A DNA stretch of 64,000 bases from an uncultured Rhodospirillaceae bacterium. Its GTDB lineage: Bacteria; Pseudomonadota; Alphaproteobacteria; Azospirillales; Azospirillaceae. The number at the start of each line of letters is the position of its first letter. Position 1 is the stretch's first letter. Shown in pieces: positions 1-8,521 of the stretch. A program made the translations under genes and the position numbers. The stretch lies in NCBI GenBank assembly GCA_937927415.1, contig CALBDS010000063.1, forward strand, positions 1 through 64,000, in the 5' to 3' direction. Below the pieces are notes generated by a model. That model saw nothing but the letters and a program-made list of their open reading frames with translations. It had not been told where the DNA came from and searched no databases.

Positions 1-23
1 CCCTCTCCCCGGCGGGGAGAGGG
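1..23. repeat. Perfect 10-bp stem-loop at window start
   Basis: CCCTCTCCCC (1-10) and GGGGAGAGGG (14-23) form a perfect 10-bp stem around a GGC loop. No T-run follows, so this is either the end of a terminator for a gene left of the window or a copy of a dispersed intergenic palindrome. The sequence alone does not decide between them. Confidence 0.5.
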
Positions 24-143
24 AAAGTATCCGGATTCGTTAACTTGAGTTCGATGCCCCGTGCGGCAAGGTGGTCTTTGCCGCGATGCGGGGGGGTATG
101 CTACACCCGCCATAAACGAATGAAGCATAAGAGGAACACGCCG

Positions 144-1748
144 ATGGCACTCAGCATCTCCGGTCTGGATATCCTGGGACCGATCAAGCCGGGGTACGAA
201 GCCATTCTGACGCCGGAGGCGATGGCCTTCCTCGCCGAGCTGGAGGGGCGTTTCGGCGGCGAGCGGGAACGGCTGCTGGCCGTGCGGCAGAAGCGCCAGG
301 CCCTGATTGATGCCGGCGAAAAGCCCGATTTCCTGGAAGAGACGCGGGCGATCCGCGAGGCCGATTGGACCATCGCCCCGCTGCCGGCCGACCTGCAGGA
401 CCGCCGGGTGGAAATCACCGGCCCGGTGGACCGCAAGATGGTCATCAACGCGCTGAATTCCGGTGCGAAGGTGTTCATGGCCGATTTCGAGGACGCGACC
501 ACCCCGTCGTGGACCAACCAGATGGACGGCCAGATCAACCTGTTCGACGCGGTGCGCCGGACCATTGCCTACGACGATCCCGCGACCGGCAAATCCTATC
601 GCCTGAACGACGCCACGGCGGTTCTGAAGGTGCGCCCGCGCGGCTGGCATCTGGTGGAAAAGCACGTGCTGATGGACGGGCTGCCCATTTCGGGCGCGCT
701 GTTCGACTTCGGGCTGTTCGTGTTCCACAACGCCCGCGACCTGCTGGCCCGCGGCTCCGGCCCCTATTTCTACCTGCCCAAGCTGGAAAGCCATTTCGAG
801 GCGCGGCTGTGGCGCGAGGTCTTCACGGTGGCCGAGGAATATCTGGGCCTGCCCTTCGGCACCATCAAGGCGACGGTGCTGATCGAAACCATCCTCGCCG
901 CGTTCGAGATGGACGAGATCCTCTATGAACTGCGCGACCATTCGGCGGGGCTGAACTGCGGGCGCTGGGATTACATCTTCAGCTTCATCAAGAAGTTCCG
1001 CGCCGATCCCGCCGCCATTCTGCCCGACCGGGGCGACGTCACCATGGCCGTGCCGTTCCTGGCCGCCTACAGCCAGTTGGCGGTCAAGACCTGCCACCGC
1101 CGCAAGGCCCCGGCCATCGGCGGCATGGCAGCCTTCATCCCCGTCAAGGACGACCCGGCGGCCAACGACGCCGCCTTCGCCAAGGTCCGCGCCGACAAGG
1201 AGCGGGAGGCGAACAACGGCCATGACGGCACCTGGGTTGCCCATCCGGGGCTGGTGCCGGTGGCGCGGGCGGTGTTCGACGAACTGATGCCCACGCCGAA
1301 CCAGATCCACCGCCTGCGCACCGACGTGGCGGTGACCGCCGCCGACCTGCTGGCCGTGCCGGCGGGGCCGAAGACCGAGGCCGGGCTGCGCCAGAACGTG
1401 GCCGTGGGCATCGGCTATATCGAGGCGTGGCTGCGCGGCCAGGGCTGCGTGCCGCTGTTCAACCTGATGGAGGACGCCGCCACCGCCGAAATCAGCCGCA
1501 CCCAGGTGTGGCAGTGGCTGCACCATAAGGCGGCGCTGGACGACGGCCGCACCGTCACCCCTGCCCTGGTGGATTCGGTGATTGCGGAGGAGCTGGCGGC
1601 GTGGAAGACTCGCGTGGGCGAAGATCGTTTCGCTGCCGGGCGGTTCGGCGCCGCGGCTGAATTGTTCCGCGATCTGGTGATCCGCGATGATTTTGTCGAA
1701 TTCCTTACCCTGCCGGCTTATGAGCGGATCGTGGCGGACGGTGCGTGA
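144..1748 (+). CDS. aceB: Malate synthase A
   Basis: This enzyme condenses glyoxylate with acetyl-CoA to malate, the second step of the glyoxylate shunt, in the cytoplasm. The 534-residue product is the usual length for the A-type isoform. It carries MADFEDATTPSW near residue 112 and GRWDYIFS near 272, both characteristic of the malate synthase TIM barrel, and a HPGLVP motif in the second half. The ATG at 144 is chosen because GAGG lies 9 nt upstream and the protein then starts MALSISGLDI as expected; longer starts at 45 and 120 lack this. Isocitrate lyase, its usual partner, is not in the window. The stop codon overlaps the proposed start of the next gene. Confidence 0.95.
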   Translation: MALSISGLDILGPIKPGYEAILTPEAMAFLAELEGRFGGERERLLAVRQKRQALIDAGEKPDFLEETRAIREADWTIAPLPADLQDRRVEITGPVDRKMVINALNSGAKVFMADFEDATTPSWTNQMDGQINLFDAVRRTIAYDDPATGKSYRLNDATAVLKVRPRGWHLVEKHVLMDGLPISGALFDFGLFVFHNARDLLARGSGPYFYLPKLESHFEARLWREVFTVAEEYLGLPFGTIKATVLIETILAAFEMDEILYELRDHSAGLNCGRWDYIFSFIKKFRADPAAILPDRGDVTMAVPFLAAYSQLAVKTCHRRKAPAIGGMAAFIPVKDDPAANDAAFAKVRADKEREANNGHDGTWVAHPGLVPVARAVFDELMPTPNQIHRLRTDVAVTAADLLAVPAGPKTEAGLRQNVAVGIGYIEAWLRGQGCVPLFNLMEDAATAEISRTQVWQWLHHKAALDDGRTVTPALVDSVIAEELAAWKTRVGEDRFAAGRFGAAAELFRDLVIRDDFVEFLTLPAYERIVADGA

Positions 1749-2802
1749 CCGATCCCGGCCCGCCCCCGCCCGCCGCTGGGCGGGGGCGGTTCTGGTGGCT
1801 CTGACGGTGCTGGCGGGGGCGGTGCTGGCGGGCGGTCCGGTCCGTGCCGATGACGACCTGATCGGCACCCCGCCGTTCGACGTGATGTTCACCCATCCCG
1901 AGGACACGCTGCCCGACATCGCGGTGTCCCACCGCATCGGTTACACCGAACTGCGGCTGGCCAACCCCACGGTCGATCCCTGGCTGCCGGCGCCGGGCAG
2001 TCTGGTGCTGCTGCCCACCGCCCATGTGCTGCCGGCGGGCGACCGCCGGGGCATCCTCATCAATCTGGCCGATCAGCGGCTTTATTTCTTCCCGCCCAAG
2101 GGCGGGGCGCCGCAGAGCTTTCCGCTGGGCATCGGGACCGAGGGGGCGGACGTGCGCGTCGGCCGCACCACGGTGAAGGGCAAGCGGGTGGCCCCCACCT
2201 GGACCCCCACCGCCAGCATGCGGGTGGAAAACCCCGACCTGCCGGTCAGCATCCCGCCGGGGGACGACAACCCGCTGGGGCCGATGGCGCTGGATCTGGC
2301 GTGGACCGCCATCGCCATTCACGGCACCGTCAAGCCGTACGGTGTGGGGCGGCGGGTCAGCCATGGCTGCTTCCGCCTGTTCAACGAGGACATCACCACC
2401 CTGTTCGCCCAGGTGCCGGTGGGCACGCCGGTGCAGGTGGTGGACCAGCCGGTCAAGCTGGGCTGGCACCAGGGGGGGCTGTATCTGGAGGTCCACCCGA
2501 CCATCGCCCAGGCCGAGGAGATCGAGAACACCGGCCGCTTCACCCCCATCGACGACGGCGCCGAGGTCAAGGCGCAGGTCGCCCGCACCGTCGCCGAACG
2601 GGCCGGGGCCGCGCGGGTGGACGAGGTGGACTGGGATCTGGTGGAAAAGGCGGTGGGGGAGCGCAACGGCCTGCCCGTGCGCATCCTGGCTCCGGGCGAT
2701 GCGCCGGCACCGGGCGCGGCATCCGACAGCCCGGTGTCCAATGCTCCGGTGCCGGAGGTGCCGTCGCCGGACCCGGACAGCAACGCGGCGGCGTTCCGAT
2801 AA
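1741..2802 (+). CDS. Exported L,D-transpeptidase (YkuD family)
   Basis: Predicted periplasmic enzyme that makes 3-3 peptidoglycan cross-links or attaches proteins to peptidoglycan. An Arg-rich N-terminus is followed by a hydrophobic signal segment ending in VRA-DD. A LysM-like stretch follows (about 30-75), then a YkuD domain with the conserved His in IHGTV and the catalytic Cys in SHGCFRL. The C-terminal 60 residues are Pro/Ala-rich. The GTG at 1741 overlaps the aceB stop by 8 nt; an in-frame ATG at 1720 is the alternative. Neither has a good Shine-Dalgarno sequence, so translational coupling to aceB is likely. The family is certain; its substrate is not. Confidence 0.88.
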   Translation: MRDRSRPAPARRWAGAVLVALTVLAGAVLAGGPVRADDDLIGTPPFDVMFTHPEDTLPDIAVSHRIGYTELRLANPTVDPWLPAPGSLVLLPTAHVLPAGDRRGILINLADQRLYFFPPKGGAPQSFPLGIGTEGADVRVGRTTVKGKRVAPTWTPTASMRVENPDLPVSIPPGDDNPLGPMALDLAWTAIAIHGTVKPYGVGRRVSHGCFRLFNEDITTLFAQVPVGTPVQVVDQPVKLGWHQGGLYLEVHPTIAQAEEIENTGRFTPIDDGAEVKAQVARTVAERAGAARVDEVDWDLVEKAVGERNGLPVRILAPGDAPAPGAASDSPVSNAPVPEVPSPDPDSNAAAFR

Positions 2803-2843
2803 ACGCCGCCGCCCTGCTTACCCGAAAAGAACCGGAAACGCCC

Positions 2844-3086
2844 TTACATGGAAGTCTTGCGCTGGGCGCGCGAGAACATCCGATCGGCCTTTTCATTGGC
2901 GGCCTTGGCGTCGGCGGCGGCGGCCTGAGCGGCGGCGGCGGCCTTGCTGGCTTCGGCCTTCGCGGCCTGGGAATCGGACTGGGCCTGCATCAGCAGGGCG
3001 CGGTCCTCGCTGCTCAATTGTGTGCAGCCGGCGGCCAGCAGAACGGGCACGGCCAGGACGGCGAGAAGGGCGGGAATGCGGCGCAT
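2844..3086 (-). CDS. Small Ala-rich outer-membrane lipoprotein (Lpp/OprI-like)
   Basis: An 80-residue product with a lipoprotein signal (MRRIPALLAVLAVPVLL, lipobox LAAGC). The mature part is dominated by Ala, Lys, Glu and Asp in a heptad-like pattern (AAKAEASKAAAAAQAA), as in alanine-zipper coiled-coil lipoproteins such as OprI and Lpp. It ends in RKTSM rather than a clear C-terminal Lys, so covalent attachment to peptidoglycan is uncertain. The ATG at 3086 has AGGAG 7 nt upstream, which excludes the longer frame. It is convergent with the neighbouring L,D-transpeptidase, the enzyme class that couples such lipoproteins to the wall, although that link is only an inference. Confidence 0.8.
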   Translation of the reverse strand: MRRIPALLAVLAVPVLLAAGCTQLSSEDRALLMQAQSDSQAAKAEASKAAAAAQAAAADAKAANEKADRMFSRAQRKTSM

Positions 3087-3390
3087 GGTAAGCTCCTTCA
3101 AATCCTGTACGATTGACGGCAATGCTTGAGGTTACGCCCGCATCGGTGCCCCCGGCAATGGGGCATGGGGCGGCAAATCGTCATGGCAGAACAGCCTGAA
3201 CGGGCGGTGCGGCGCAACCATCCCCTGCGACTGCGGGTGTGTGCGTGTGCGCTATTGCTTGCATCCGTGGCGCGGCTCGGGCATCTATCGCCGATGGCGA
3301 CTCGGGTATTCTCCGTTCTCGGAAGGGGGGCCGGGCGCTGCAAAAGTTTCACGATCGAACGTTTCACCATTCATTGCGGGGGGACGCCCG

Positions 3391-4230
3391 GTGAGTGCCA
3401 CGGCCTTGAGCAAACGGATCACAGCCCCCGACGTCGCCGGGCGCAAGGGCGGGGTGCCGGTGGTCTGCCTGACCGCGTACACCGCACCGATGGCCAAGCT
3501 GCTCGATTCCCATGTGGATGTGCTGCTGGTCGGCGACAGCCTGGGCATGGTGCTGTACGGCTTCGACAGCACGCTGCCCGTCACCCTGGACATGATGATC
3601 GCCCACGGTGCCGCCGTGGTGCGCGGGTCGTCGCGGTCGTGCGTGGTGGTGGACATGCCCTTTGGCTCGTACCAGGAATCGCCGCAGCAGGCGTTCCGCA
3701 ACGCCGCCCGCGTGATGGCCGAAACCGGCTGTGGGGCGGTCAAGCTGGAAGGCGGGGCGGAAATGGCCGAGACGGTGGATTATCTGGTCCGCCGCGGCGT
3801 GCCGGTGATGGGGCATGTGGGGCTGACGCCGCAGTCGGTGAACACGCTGGGCGGTTTCCGCGCCCGCGGCCGCGGCGATGCGGAGGGGGAGGCGATCATC
3901 GCCGACGCCCGCGCCATCGCCGACGCCGGCGCCTTTTCCATCGTCGCCGAAGGGGTGGTGGAATCGCTGGCCGAGCGGATCACCGCCGCGGTGCGGGTGC
4001 CGGTGATCGGCATCGGCGCGTCGGCCGGTTGCGACGGGCAGGTGCTGGTCAGCGACGACCTGCTGGGCCTGTTTTCCGATTTCAAGCCGCGCTTCGTCAA
4101 ACGCTACGCCGAATTGGGGCCGCAGGTGTCGGCGGCGGCGGCAGCCTATGCCGACGATGTGCGCGAACGCCGTTTTCCCGGTCCCGAGCATGTGTTCGGG
4201 GCCAAGAAACCCGTCCCCGCTCAGGAGTAA
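3391..4230 (+). CDS. panB: 3-methyl-2-oxobutanoate hydroxymethyltransferase
   Basis: First committed step of pantothenate synthesis: it transfers a hydroxymethyl group from methylene-tetrahydrofolate to alpha-ketoisovalerate, giving ketopantoate. The 279-residue TIM-barrel protein shows GDSLGMVLYG, the GHVGLTPQ loop and GIGASAGCDGQVLV, all typical of PanB. The GTG start at 3391 follows a purine-rich GGGGGAC and gives MSATALSKRI; upstream in-frame codons would add unrelated sequence. It heads a compact operon: panD begins 6 nt after its stop. panC and panE are not present here. Confidence 0.95.
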   Translation: MSATALSKRITAPDVAGRKGGVPVVCLTAYTAPMAKLLDSHVDVLLVGDSLGMVLYGFDSTLPVTLDMMIAHGAAVVRGSSRSCVVVDMPFGSYQESPQQAFRNAARVMAETGCGAVKLEGGAEMAETVDYLVRRGVPVMGHVGLTPQSVNTLGGFRARGRGDAEGEAIIADARAIADAGAFSIVAEGVVESLAERITAAVRVPVIGIGASAGCDGQVLVSDDLLGLFSDFKPRFVKRYAELGPQVSAAAAAYADDVRERRFPGPEHVFGAKKPVPAQE

Positions 4231-4236
4231 GCCCCC

Positions 4237-4713
4237 GTGATTCAATTCGTCCGCGCCAAATTGCATGGCATCCGCGTTACCGATGCGAACCTGAATTATC
4301 ATGGTTCCATCACCCTCGACCCCGAACATTGCGAAGCGGTGGGCATCCTGCCGCTGGAATTCGTGGACATCTGGAACCGCAATTCCGGGGCGCGGATCAG
4401 CACCTATGTCATCTATGGCGAGCGCGGGTCCAACTGCTGCGTTCTGAACGGGGCGGCGGCGCGCACCTGCCAGCCGGGCGATGCGATCATCATCGCCGCC
4501 TCATGGTTCGGCCAGCCCGCCGACGTCACCCAGATCCAGCCGCGGGTGGCCACATACAACCCCGACAACAGCATCGATCAGGTGCTTTACTACGACGTCA
4601 CGGCGCTGGGCGACGGGCGCCACGATTTCCGCATCGCCCCCTGGCCCCCCGGCATCGAACACCCCGCCAACAGCGAGGAGCCGGAGGCCGAGGCCGCCGC
4701 CACCCTGCCCTGA
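4237..4713 (+). CDS. panD: Aspartate 1-decarboxylase
   Basis: Converts L-aspartate to beta-alanine for pantothenate. The enzyme is made as a proenzyme that cleaves itself to generate a pyruvoyl group. The cleavage site is visible as Gly23-Ser24 in YHGSITLD, and the NGAAARTCQPGDAIII segment is the conserved beta-barrel part. At 158 residues it is longer than the roughly 126-residue E. coli enzyme because of an acidic C-terminal tail rich in Glu and Ala. The GTG start at 4237 has AGGAG at 4223-4227. It sits between panB and an MDR-family gene with 6-nt gaps on each side. Confidence 0.94.
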   Translation: MIQFVRAKLHGIRVTDANLNYHGSITLDPEHCEAVGILPLEFVDIWNRNSGARISTYVIYGERGSNCCVLNGAAARTCQPGDAIIIAASWFGQPADVTQIQPRVATYNPDNSIDQVLYYDVTALGDGRHDFRIAPWPPGIEHPANSEEPEAEAAATLP

Positions 4714-4719
4714 CCGGCG

Positions 4720-5703
4720 GTGCGCGCGGTTCTGTGCCAACGCTTCGGAGAACCGGCGGCGGTGCTGTCCGCCGGTTTCCACCCCGATCCCGAACCGGGG
4801 CCGGGTGAGCTTCTCGTGCGGGTGACGGCCCGCACCATCAACCCGTCCGACCTGCTGACCGTGCGCGGGGTCTATTCCCGCCACACCCCCCTGCCGCTCG
4901 TTCCGGGTTTCGAGGCGGTGGGGCGGGTGGTTGCTGTGGGACCGGGGGCCGATCCCGCGTGGATCGGGCGGCGGGTGCTGCCGCTGAAAGGATCGGGCAC
5001 CTGGGCCGAGCTGGTCGTTTCGCCTGTGGAATGGGCCGTGCCGGTGCCGGACGCGGTGGACGATGAGTCCGCGGTGCAGAGCTACATCAACCCGATTTCC
5101 GTCGAACGGATGCTGACGGTGGAATCCGTGCTGGCGCCGGGGGCGGTGGTGGTGGCGAACGCCGCCGCCTCGTCCTGTGGCCGCATCGCCGCCCAGATCT
5201 GCCGCGACCGCGGATTCCGGCTGGTGGCCCTGGTCCGCCGCCCCGATGCGGTGGCCGAGCTTCTGGCCCTGGGGGCCGCGGCGGCGGTGGATGTGTCGGC
5301 GGATGACCCCGGCCCGGTGGTGATGGGCCTGACCGGCGGGGCCGGGGCGGCGCTGGGGCTGGATGCCGTCGGCGGTGCCGCCGGGGTGGACATGGTGCGG
5401 CTGCTGGCGCCGGGGGCGCTGCTGCTGTCCTATGGGCTGCTGTCGGGGAAACTACTGCGCGCGGATGTGCCGGAAGCGGCGGTGCGGGGGGTGACGGTGC
5501 ACGGTTTCTGGCTGCGCCCCTGGACCGAAGCCGTGTCCCCCGACGGCTGGCAGGCGGCGTTCCAGGCTGTGTTCGCACGGATCGTTTCGGGATCGTTGCG
5601 CATGCCGGCAGCCGCCCGCTTCCCGCTGGAGGAGGTGGCGGCGGCGGTCCGCGCGGCGGAGGCGCCGGGGCGGAGCGGCAAGATTCTGTTGGTGGGACCA
5701 TGA
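4720..5703 (+). CDS. MDR-superfamily zinc-type alcohol dehydrogenase/quinone reductase-like protein
   Basis: A 327-residue NAD(P)H-dependent oxidoreductase of the medium-chain dehydrogenase/reductase superfamily. The GroES-like N-terminal domain contains INPSDLLTVRG and VPGFEAVGRVVAVG. The Rossmann domain starts near residue 140 and contains SSCGRIAAQICRD and LDAVGG. The Cys/His set of a catalytic zinc site is not apparent, which favours an enoyl-thioester or quinone reductase-like role. The GTG start lies 6 nt after panD, and the stop overlaps the bioM start by 4 nt, so it is co-transcribed with vitamin genes. Its substrate is unknown. Confidence 0.8.
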   Translation: MRAVLCQRFGEPAAVLSAGFHPDPEPGPGELLVRVTARTINPSDLLTVRGVYSRHTPLPLVPGFEAVGRVVAVGPGADPAWIGRRVLPLKGSGTWAELVVSPVEWAVPVPDAVDDESAVQSYINPISVERMLTVESVLAPGAVVVANAAASSCGRIAAQICRDRGFRLVALVRRPDAVAELLALGAAAAVDVSADDPGPVVMGLTGGAGAALGLDAVGGAAGVDMVRLLAPGALLLSYGLLSGKLLRADVPEAAVRGVTVHGFWLRPWTEAVSPDGWQAAFQAVFARIVSGSLRMPAAARFPLEEVAAAVRAAEAPGRSGKILLVGP

Positions 5704-6374
5704 TCGAACTGGACGGCGTGGAACACGGGTACGACGAGCGCCCGGTGCTGCGCGGCATCACCGCCACCCTGGCCGAGCGGCGCATCGGCATCATCGGCGC
5801 CAACGGCTCGGGCAAGAGCACGCTGGCGCGGATGTTCAACGGGCTGATCGTGCCCAAGCGCGGAACGGTGCGGGTGGACGGGCTGGACACCGCCCGCGAC
5901 GGCCGTTCGGTGCGGCGGCGGGTGGGGTTCGTCTTTCAGAACCCCGACGTGCAGATCGTCTATCCCACGGTGGCGGAGGATCTGGCCTTCGGCCTCAAGC
6001 CCTTCAAGCTGCCGAAGGCGGAGGTGGCGGCGCGGGTGGATGCGGTGCTGGCCCGCTATGGTTTGGAACGCTACCGGAATCATCCTGCCCACCTGCTGAG
6101 CGGCGGGGAAAAGCAGCTTCTCGCCATTGCCGCCGTGCTGGTGACCGACCCGGCCCATGTGGTGTTCGACGAGCCGACGACGCTGCTCGACCGCCGCAAC
6201 CGTCGCCATGTGCGCGCGGTCATCGACGGGCTGGCGCAGACCGCCATCGTCATCACCCACGACCTGGACCTGCTGGACGGGTTCGACCGGGTGCTGGTGG
6301 TGGAGGATGGGCGGATCGTCGCCGACGACACCCCCGCCGCCGCCATCGCCGCCTATATCGCGCGGATCGGCTGA
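5700..6374 (+). CDS. bioM: Biotin ECF transporter ATPase BioM
   Basis: A 224-residue ABC ATPase of the energy-coupling factor (CbiO-like) type. It has Walker A GANGSGKST (about 34-42), a Q-loop FQNPDVQIVYP, signature LSGGEKQ and Walker B VVFDEPTTLLD followed by the switch His in ITHDL. ECF ATPases power vitamin or metal uptake with an EcfT scaffold and a substrate-binding S component. The next gene encodes the EcfT protein, and a BioY gene lies 1.5 kb downstream, which identifies biotin as the likely substrate. The start ATG overlaps the preceding stop as ATGA, and the gene's own stop overlaps bioN (TGATG). Confidence 0.9.
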   Translation: MIELDGVEHGYDERPVLRGITATLAERRIGIIGANGSGKSTLARMFNGLIVPKRGTVRVDGLDTARDGRSVRRRVGFVFQNPDVQIVYPTVAEDLAFGLKPFKLPKAEVAARVDAVLARYGLERYRNHPAHLLSGGEKQLLAIAAVLVTDPAHVVFDEPTTLLDRRNRRHVRAVIDGLAQTAIVITHDLDLLDGFDRVLVVEDGRIVADDTPAAAIAAYIARIG

Positions 6375-7015
6375 TGCTGGGTCTCTATCTGCACCGGGAT
6401 TCCCCCGTTCATGCCGCCCCGGCGGGGGCGAAGCTGGGCGGGCTGCTGCTGGTGGCTGTCCTGCTGCTGGCGCTGCCGGGGTGGGGGCCGCTGGCGGTGG
6501 CCGGGCTGCTGGGGGTGGGGCTGTTGTCGGCCGCACGGCTGCCGGCGGGGCCGGTGCTGCGGCAGATGCGCCCGGTGCTGGTGATCCTGCTGCTGTTCTT
6601 TTCGGCCCAGGCGCTGCTGGGCGGGGTGGACTGGCGTGAGGGGCTGATGGCGGCGGGGCGGTTCGGGGTGCTGGTGTGGCTGGCGACCCTGGTCACGCTG
6701 ACCACCCGCGTGTCGGACATGGTGGAGCTGTTCGAACGGCTGTTCGCCGTTCTGCGCCCGGTGGGCGTCAACCCGGAAAAGGCGGCATTGCTGCTGGCCC
6801 TGACCATCCGGCTGATCCCCATGGTGGGGGAGCAACTGTCCGACATCCGCATGGCCCAGCGCGCCCGCGGGGTGGAGCGCCACATCCTGTCCCTGTTCGT
6901 GCCGCTGTTGGTCAAGGTGCTGAGCATGGCCGACGATCTGGCCGCGGCGCTGGAAGCGCGGGGGTACGATGCCGCAGAGCCGCGCACCCCACCCAGCGAA
7001 AATGAGCGTGCTTGA
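6374..7015 (+). CDS. bioN: Biotin ECF transporter transmembrane subunit BioN (EcfT)
   Basis: A 213-residue membrane protein with four to five hydrophobic segments. It ends in two Ala-Arg-Gly cytoplasmic motifs, RARGVERH near residue 163 and LEARGYD near 195. These are hallmarks of EcfT proteins and couple ATP hydrolysis to the S component. It is translationally coupled to bioM by a one-base stop/start overlap. In alphaproteobacteria BioM, BioN and BioY form the biotin transporter. Here bioY is not adjacent but follows an intervening methyltransferase gene. Confidence 0.9.
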   Translation: MLGLYLHRDSPVHAAPAGAKLGGLLLVAVLLLALPGWGPLAVAGLLGVGLLSAARLPAGPVLRQMRPVLVILLLFFSAQALLGGVDWREGLMAAGRFGVLVWLATLVTLTTRVSDMVELFERLFAVLRPVGVNPEKAALLLALTIRLIPMVGEQLSDIRMAQRARGVERHILSLFVPLLVKVLSMADDLAAALEARGYDAAEPRTPPSENERA

Positions 7016-7179
7016 GTGATCGGTTCTGGCATGACCGGCGACGGTGCCCGGCGGTTGTCCGTATCCCCAGCCATTCGCTTGATCTGAGGTCGGTCGATTA
7101 CCTTTTCCGTAAGGTATAGAGATCTGTATTCATTATGACGCCTGTGTGTCGCCGCCCTTGCAAAGGAGGAGTTTGGGGT

Positions 7180-8463
7180 ATGGAAATCATCGTTTTGGCG
7201 CCGTTGCTGTTTCCGGGGGCTGTCATTTCAGCCGATCACGTGCAGCGTTGGGGCAATACCATACGGGAAGCTCTGGGGGCGGACACCCGTATTCATATCG
7301 TTACAAAATTGAACAATGCGCCTCCCGTTGGCGGGGCGATGGGTGTCGAGATTTATCATCATGCGGGAAAAACCCGTTCGGACTTGATTCGCAATCACCT
7401 TGAACATGTCTCATGGGATATGGCATTTCGTCTCCCCCTCGATCAGGCCATCACGGCGGATACACTTCGGGAGATGAAGGGGCTGCTGGATAAGCATCCT
7501 GAATCCTTGGTGTTTACGGATTATACCCCTGATGGAATCCTGACGTGCGATGGCTTTACCAAAGCCTTGTATGACAAGACGTCCGGCCTGGACTGGGGGC
7601 GGTTTGGGGATGGGCGCCTGGAGAATTACAAGAAAGATGTTGAATATTACCATGCTGTTTCAATTCCAAGAGAGATAAAGTGTCTCGCCGTTGGGAAGGA
7701 TAAGGAAGAAATAGAAAAAATTGTTGACATAAGAGTCTGGTTTAATCCTGTTAAAATTAAGAATCGTTACACATACTATTCTAAAGAATTTGATTTTATG
7801 CTGGATGATGCGCTTCTGGTGCCGCGCAATAAGGTGTTCAAGGACAAGCGAGTGCTGGAGGTCGCATGCTGGGAAGGGGCTTTGGGCAGCCAGGCGCTGG
7901 ATGCCGGCGCCGCATCCGTGCATTTTACCGATTCACCGTTGCACTCTTTGGATTGGCGCTTGCCGTTTCCCAAAAGCCTTTTGGGAACACCCGCCTATGA
8001 CCGGACGGTTGGGGAAAACATCGGGTCTTTGCCGTTTGTGCTTGCGCACCGTGATCCGGAAAAAGTTTCGTTTTCGCGGGCCAGTGTTTATGAACTGGAA
8101 CGGGATCTGAATGGCCAGCGTTATGATGTGACGATTTTCGGGGGGGTCTTGTACCACCTGTACGATCCGATGCTGGCGATCCAGCAGGTCTGCAAGGTAA
8201 CCGACGAGACGGTTATTCTGGGAACATGGATTCTTCAGGGGCGGGAACCCTTGGCGTATCTGCAAGAACCCCATGAAACCGACAGAGGCGATTCGACCAC
8301 GTGGTTTTTCATGTCCTATTCCATGATAAAGCTGCTGTTCGCTCATAACGGCTTTGACCGCGGCACCATGCTGGGGGGGCAGCATCCGTTCAGCGGCGAT
8401 CACAAAGCGCCCCCTGTTTATCGCTATATGATGTTCCAGCGGACCTCTCCCGCGTCGGTGTGA
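7180..8463 (+). CDS. Two-part protein with C-terminal class I SAM-dependent methyltransferase, AT-rich
   Basis: A 427-residue product. The C-terminal half is a class I methyltransferase: VLEVACWEGALGSQALDAGA near residue 226 is the SAM-binding motif I, and VTIFGGVLYHLYDP near 315 resembles the DUF1698/methyltransferase_11 motif-IV region. The first 200 residues match no family that I recognise with confidence. The ATG at 7180 has a strong AAGGAGGAG about 9 nt upstream. Base composition from roughly 7600 to 7800 is strikingly AT-rich compared with both flanks, with codons such as AAA, ATA and TTA that are rare nearby. This suggests acquisition by transfer. The substrate may be a small metabolite, lipid or glycan, but that is unknown. 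Confidence 0.75.
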   Translation: MEIIVLAPLLFPGAVISADHVQRWGNTIREALGADTRIHIVTKLNNAPPVGGAMGVEIYHHAGKTRSDLIRNHLEHVSWDMAFRLPLDQAITADTLREMKGLLDKHPESLVFTDYTPDGILTCDGFTKALYDKTSGLDWGRFGDGRLENYKKDVEYYHAVSIPREIKCLAVGKDKEEIEKIVDIRVWFNPVKIKNRYTYYSKEFDFMLDDALLVPRNKVFKDKRVLEVACWEGALGSQALDAGAASVHFTDSPLHSLDWRLPFPKSLLGTPAYDRTVGENIGSLPFVLAHRDPEKVSFSRASVYELERDLNGQRYDVTIFGGVLYHLYDPMLAIQQVCKVTDETVILGTWILQGREPLAYLQEPHETDRGDSTTWFFMSYSMIKLLFAHNGFDRGTMLGGQHPFSGDHKAPPVYRYMMFQRTSPASV

Positions 8464-8521
8464 TGGGTACGGCGTCCGATCCGTAATCTCGTAAGACCAA
8501 GCGTCAAAAGGCTCAAAGGAC

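Noticed and set aside
1687..1740. Start of the L,D-transpeptidase at 1687
   Set aside because: It would overlap aceB by more than 60 nt and lengthen the signal peptide n-region unrealistically.
3126..4808. A 560-codon frame across panB and panD
   Set aside because: It is the out-of-frame shadow of panB and panD, whose products are unmistakable; the Arg/Gly-rich translation is typical of a +1 shadow.
7098..7117. TACCTT...AAGGTA inverted repeat as a BioR operator
   Set aside because: It does not match the known BioR palindrome (TTATAGATAA-like), and its half-sites are separated by 6 bp.
7079..7120. TTGATC and TATAGA as a promoter for the methyltransferase gene
   Set aside because: The spacing is about 30 bp, too long for a sigma-70 promoter.
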